Of a stretch of 64,000 nt of DNA, positions 61,069 to 64,000 are shown one piece after another. The stretch is from the NCBI RefSeq assembly GCF_001870735.1, contig NZ_MORL01000009.1:186001-250000 (forward strand). Direction: 5' to 3'. The stretch comes from Arsenicibacter rosenii. Lineage in GTDB: Bacteria; Bacteroidota; Bacteroidia; Cytophagales; Spirosomataceae. Within the stretch, counting starts at the first letter, position 1. Every line of letters begins with the position of its first letter. Under the pieces are notes generated by a model. That model did no database searches. It saw only the letters and a program-made list of their open reading frames with translations, and had not been told where the DNA came from. The position numbers were made by a program, and so were the translations under genes.

Positions 61069-61908
61069 TTAAAGAATAATCGTCCGGTTCCGGTGAATGA
61101 ACACCCGGTCGTTGAACACTAGTTTTAAGGCCTGTGACAGCACAATTTTTTCGACGTCCTTTCCTTCCGTAGCCATGTCGATGGCCGTATGCCGGTGATC
61201 GACTTCTTTCACGTTCTGGGCAATAATCGGCCCTTCGTCCAGGTCGTTGTTAACGAAGTGAGCCGTGGCGCCGATGATCTTCACACCCCGGTCATGGGCC
61301 TGCCGGTACGGACTGGCTCCGATAAAGGCGGGCAGGAACGAATGGTGAATATTGACAATCCGGTTCGGGTAATGTTTCACAAATGCCGGCGTCAGCACCC
61401 GCATGTACTTGGCCAGTACCAGGTACTCAGGCTGGTAGATGGACAGTGTACGCAGAATAGCGTCTTCGTGCTCGTCGCGGGTTTTGAGCTCGTGTGAGAT
61501 GTAATGAAACGGAATCCCGAACTTGCTCACCAGCGGCTGCAGGTAGTTGTAGTTGCTGACTACGGCCAGAATATCCGCATCCAGCTCGTTGAAGGTGTAC
61601 CGGATCAGCAGTTCGCCCAGGCAGTGATGTTCTTTCGTAACAAACACCACAATGTTCTTTTTCTTCTTCGGATTGATGCGCAGGTTAATGCCTTGCGGAA
61701 GCGTGTTCTGTAGTTCAGTCATCAACGCCTCCTTATCCAGCTCCCCTTCGAATTCGGTACGCATGAAAAACTGCCCGTCGGGACTAACGTATTCATCGTT
61801 CCGGATAATATTCAGATTGTGCCGAAACAACACACCTGTGACATGATAAATCAGCCCTTTGTTGTCGGGGCCGTCCATCAGCAATATATGTTTAGTAGCG
61901 TCGGACAT
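61069..61908 (-). CDS. purU: Formyltetrahydrofolate deformylase
   Basis: 279 residues, typical. Hydrolyses 10-formyl-THF to THF and formate, supplying formate for purine synthesis or adjusting one-carbon pools. The N-terminal ACT domain (about 7-85, [35 protein letters not shown]) binds regulators such as glycine/methionine; the formyltransferase-like domain shows [64 protein letters not shown], which holds the catalytic N/H/D residues. Its start at 61908 is 78 bases from REP palindrome 4. Confidence 0.95.
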   Translation of the reverse strand: MSDATKHILLMDGPDNKGLIYHVTGVLFRHNLNIIRNDEYVSPDGQFFMRTEFEGELDKEALMTELQNTLPQGINLRINPKKKKNIVVFVTKEHHCLGELLIRYTFNELDADILAVVSNYNYLQPLVSKFGIPFHYISHELKTRDEHEDAILRTLSIYQPEYLVLAKYMRVLTPAFVKHYPNRIVNIHHSFLPAFIGASPYRQAHDRGVKIIGATAHFVNNDLDEGPIIAQNVKEVDHRHTAIDMATEGKDVEKIVLSQALKLVFNDRVFIHRNRTIIL

Positions 61909-61986
61909 AAAAGCCTTAAAAACGCAAAGGTACAGACTTTATGCCATTTGACGGTCAGGGAAATAAACGCATGTATCCGCCTTTCC

Positions 61987-62023
61987 ATATTGGTGGCACG
62001 ACTCTCAGTCGTGCCACCAATAT
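61987..62023 (+). repeat. REP palindrome 4, perfect 17-base arms
   Basis: ATATTGGTGGCACGACT (61987-62003), loop CTC, AGTCGTGCCACCAATAT (62007-62023). It shares the TGGTGGCACGACT core with copies 1-3 but differs in outer bases and loop. It is about 2.1 kb from the RAYT, in the divergent gap between purU and the cNMP kinase. Confidence 0.9.
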
Positions 62024-62119
62024 TTCCCCCCTTTCCCGCTGTATAAATGCTTACCGGCAAACGAACGTCCTTGAGACTAAGTGTGTTACCGCATTGACCT
62101 TTATACCAACTCCTAGTTT

Positions 62120-63517
62120 ATGGTTTCACTGGCTACCTTACGTGCCTTCGACTACTTCCGGGAAGTGCCTGATGAGCAGTTGCAATGGCTGCTTGAACGG
62201 TCTGAATCACAGGTTCACCCTGCCAAAACTACGCTGTATAAACCCGATGATCCCGTTGATCACCTGATACTGGTCGTAAGCGGACAGGTACGGCTCGACA
62301 GCGACGCCCAGAGTGCGAAAGAAGAGATTGCGCTCTACGGTCCGCACTCGGTCATGGGGGTGCTACCGTATTCCCGCATGAAAACGGCACCTACCTACTG
62401 GAATGTACAGGCAGAGGCTGAACTGCTTTATCTCCACCGGGACTACCTCCGCGAGATGACACAGCATTGCTACGAACTCACCGAGGCGCTCGTTCACCGG
62501 ATGACGGCCCGCGTGCGTGACTTTACAAAGCTGGCCCAGCAAAACGAGAAAATGGCTTCCCTTGGGCGGCTGTCGGCCGGTCTGGCCCATGAACTCAATA
62601 ATCCCGTGGCTGCAGTTGTGCGCAGCGCCAATACCCTGCGCAAACACATGCACGCAACGCCCGAACGGTTCAAAACCATCATGCGGCTTCAGCTGAGCGA
62701 TGCACAGATCGACGTAGTGAATCAACTCCTCTTACGGCTATTGTCGGCACCGGCCAAACACCTGTCCTTGCTGGAACGCAGCAGCCTTGAAGACGAACTC
62801 ATGGACTGGCTCGATGATCACGATATTACCGATAATGACGACCTGGCCGGTCAACTGATCGAATTTAACGTGTCGGCTGATGACCTTGACACGCTTTTCG
62901 AGGGAGTCGGGACAGGCAACATACAGGGTGTGCTCGACTGGCTGGTCACGAATCTGGTCACCGAAAAACTGGTGCTCGACATCTCCGACGCCTCCGGCAG
63001 GATTCAGACACTGGTTGGCTCGATCAAAAATTACACGTATATGGATCGCGGCGAGGGCAAAAGCAACCTGCATATCCAGGAAGGGATTCAGAGTACACTG
63101 ACGCTCCTCAACCACAAGCTCAAACAAAAGCAGATTACCACGACCGTTGAGCTGGCCGACAACCTGCCCGTTCTTTGCGGCTGGCCCGGCGAGCTGAATC
63201 AGGTCTGGACCAACCTGATCGATAACGCAGTCGATGCCATGGATAACGGCGGCCGGCTGGAGATTACGTCGCAGATCGATCAGCGCCCGAATGGGCAGAC
63301 GTTTATCCTGACGAAGGTGGTCGACAGTGGCAAGGGCATTCCCGAAAACGTGATTGACCGGATTTTTGATCCGTTTTTCACAACCAAGCCCATTGGCTCG
63401 GGCACAGGGCTGGGCCTCGACATTGTCCAGGGCATTGTTCACCGCCACAACGGCAGTATCAAAGTTAAATCACAACCCGGCCATACAGAGTTCAGCATCT
63501 GCCTGCCGGTGGAATAA
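62120..63517 (+). CDS. Cyclic-nucleotide-binding-domain sensor histidine kinase
   Basis: 465 residues, no membrane helix. N-terminal cNMP-binding/CRP-like domain (about 10-125, [38 protein letters not shown]), a coiled helix, then HisKA with H157 in [16 protein letters not shown] and a HATPase domain (N-box [39 protein letters not shown]). A response regulator follows 90 bases later. In Bacteroidota and other groups such a kinase is paired with a response regulator fused to a thioredoxin-reductase-like domain, so redox or membrane-potential sensing is plausible. The cNMP ligand is not proven. Confidence 0.9.
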   Translation: MVSLATLRAFDYFREVPDEQLQWLLERSESQVHPAKTTLYKPDDPVDHLILVVSGQVRLDSDAQSAKEEIALYGPHSVMGVLPYSRMKTAPTYWNVQAEAELLYLHRDYLREMTQHCYELTEALVHRMTARVRDFTKLAQQNEKMASLGRLSAGLAHELNNPVAAVVRSANTLRKHMHATPERFKTIMRLQLSDAQIDVVNQLLLRLLSAPAKHLSLLERSSLEDELMDWLDDHDITDNDDLAGQLIEFNVSADDLDTLFEGVGTGNIQGVLDWLVTNLVTEKLVLDISDASGRIQTLVGSIKNYTYMDRGEGKSNLHIQEGIQSTLTLLNHKLKQKQITTTVELADNLPVLCGWPGELNQVWTNLIDNAVDAMDNGGRLEITSQIDQRPNGQTFILTKVVDSGKGIPENVIDRIFDPFFTTKPIGSGTGLGLDIVQGIVHRHNGSIKVKSQPGHTEFSICLPVE

Positions 63518-63596
63518 AGAGTGAACGAATGAAAGAGCGAAAGAGTGATTTTGTCCGGCTTTCGCTCTTTCGCTCTCTCCGCTCTTTCACTCTTTA
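63515..63596. repeat. Intergenic inverted repeat built of GAAAGAG/CTCTTTC units
   Basis: TAAAGAGTGAA (63515-63525) and TTCACTCTTTA (63586-63596) pair; inside, GAAAGAGCGAAAGAG (63531-63545) and CTCTTTCGCTCTCTC (63565-63579) pair with one mismatch. The left arm overlaps the kinase stop and the right arm ends 11 bases before the regulator ATG. A low-complexity, modular repeat that fills the whole gap. Confidence 0.7.
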
Positions 63597-63607
63597 CACA
63601 ATACAAC

Positions 63608-64000
63608 ATGAAGCTTCCTATAATTTTTGCAGTTGACGATGATCAACAGGTATTAAAAGCGGTGCAGCGCGACTTGCGGCAGCAGTACCGGAAAGAATAC
63701 CGCATTCTGGCCACAACATCAGCCAATGAGGCGCTTGAAAGCCTGGTCGAGCTCAAAAAAAAAGGCGAAGAGGTTGCCCTCTTTCTGTCCGATCAGCGGA
63801 TGCCCGAAATGGCGGGTGTCGATTTTCTGGTCAAGGCACGGCAGCTATACCCTAACGCCAAACGCGCACTGCTGACGGCTTATTCTGATATTGACGCGGC
63901 CGTCCGGGCTATCAACGAGGTACAGCTCGACTATTACATCGGTAAGCCGTGGGACCCGCCCGAAGAACGGCTGTATCCGGTGCTGAATGAACTACTCGAC
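63608..64000 (+). CDS. Response regulator, likely N-terminal part of a regulator/thioredoxin-reductase fusion (3' end cut)
   Basis: 131 codons from ATG 63608, still open at the window edge. A receiver domain: acidic D10-D12 in FAVDDDQQ, acceptor D62 in FLSDQRMPEMAG, LLTAYSDIDAAV and Lys in YYIGKPWDPPEERLYPVLNELLD. That closing wording (GKPWDPPEERLYPVL) is characteristic of regulators fused to a FAD-dependent thioredoxin-disulfide reductase, and the cNMP kinase upstream is their usual partner. The reductase part lies outside the window, so the fusion is inferred. Confidence 0.85.
   Translation, partial: MKLPIIFAVDDDQQVLKAVQRDLRQQYRKEYRILATTSANEALESLVELKKKGEEVALFLSDQRMPEMAGVDFLVKARQLYPNAKRALLTAYSDIDAAVRAINEVQLDYYIGKPWDPPEERLYPVLNELLD

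Noticed and set aside
62738-63448. 236-residue minus-strand frame opposite the cNMP histidine kinase
   Set aside because: Antisense shadow of the ATP-binding domain; no motifs of its own.
1-64000. tRNA, rRNA or tmRNA genes
   Set aside because: I looked for cloverleaf-like GGTTCRANYCC words and rRNA segments in the gaps and found none that fold with an acceptor stem; a covariance-model search would be needed to be certain.

Overview
The window looks like chromosomal DNA of a Bacteroidota bacterium of the order Cytophagales, probably a Spirosoma-like genus; the genus is a guess from gene content. Supporting evidence: two SusC/SusD outer-membrane nutrient-uptake cassettes, many SPI/SPII-exported proteins, DUF1735, DUF4369/DUF5106 and DUF5074 families, a REC-HK-REC-AraC hybrid regulator, and repeated TAnnTTTG boxes (the Bacteroidota -7 element) at sensible distances upstream of starts. 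I saw no rRNA, tRNA, CRISPR array, prophage or plasmid functions.

Layout. 1-5.9 kb: a YdcF-type envelope protein (cut by the left edge), a TlpA-like thiol-disulfide protein, a DUF58 protein, and a gluconate-2-dehydrogenase-subunit-3/GMC oxidoreductase pair. 6-10.3 kb: a TPR histidine kinase followed by a five-domain hybrid regulator. 10.5-20 kb: quinone oxidoreductase and acyl-CoA dehydrogenase diverging over two palindromic operators, a GyrI-like protein, Tat-exported sugar oxidoreductase and isomerase-like proteins, an aspartate-type aminotransferase and endonuclease V. 19.9-23.5 kb: the de novo NAD operon nadC-nadA-nadB. 23.5-36 kb: an Rnl5-type RNA ligase, a CPBP protease, a sodium symporter, a Nudix hydrolase, lhgO-anmK, a fructosamine kinase, an SDR, an M28 peptidase, small lipoproteins and a CsaA-like protein. 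36-39.5 kb: a cobalamin riboswitch driving a BtuB-like receptor and a BtuG-like lipoprotein. 39.6-46 kb: an SDR, a FAD oxidoreductase, and a GT4 glycosyltransferase with a long C-terminal domain followed by a GH130 enzyme. 46-57.5 kb: two tandem SusC-SusD-DUF1735 cassettes. 57.9-64 kb: a dicarboxylate carrier, a REP-associated tyrosine transposase (RAYT) bracketed by REP palindromes, hemE, purU, and a cNMP-binding histidine kinase with a response regulator cut by the right edge.

The strongest unusual signals are the intergenic palindromes. One family (TGGTGGCACGACT...AGTCGTGCCACCA) occurs four times and brackets the RAYT gene with copies in inverted orientation, as expected for a RAYT and its REP substrate. 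At least seven other unrelated inverted-repeat elements sit between genes, mostly at gene 3' ends. Other points of interest are the GT4/GH130 pair, the B12 riboswitch-BtuB-BtuG unit, the cNMP kinase/response-regulator pair, a probable Tat 'hitchhiker' GMC dehydrogenase, and the RNA ligase. I did not find a clearly new multi-gene defence or biosynthetic system.
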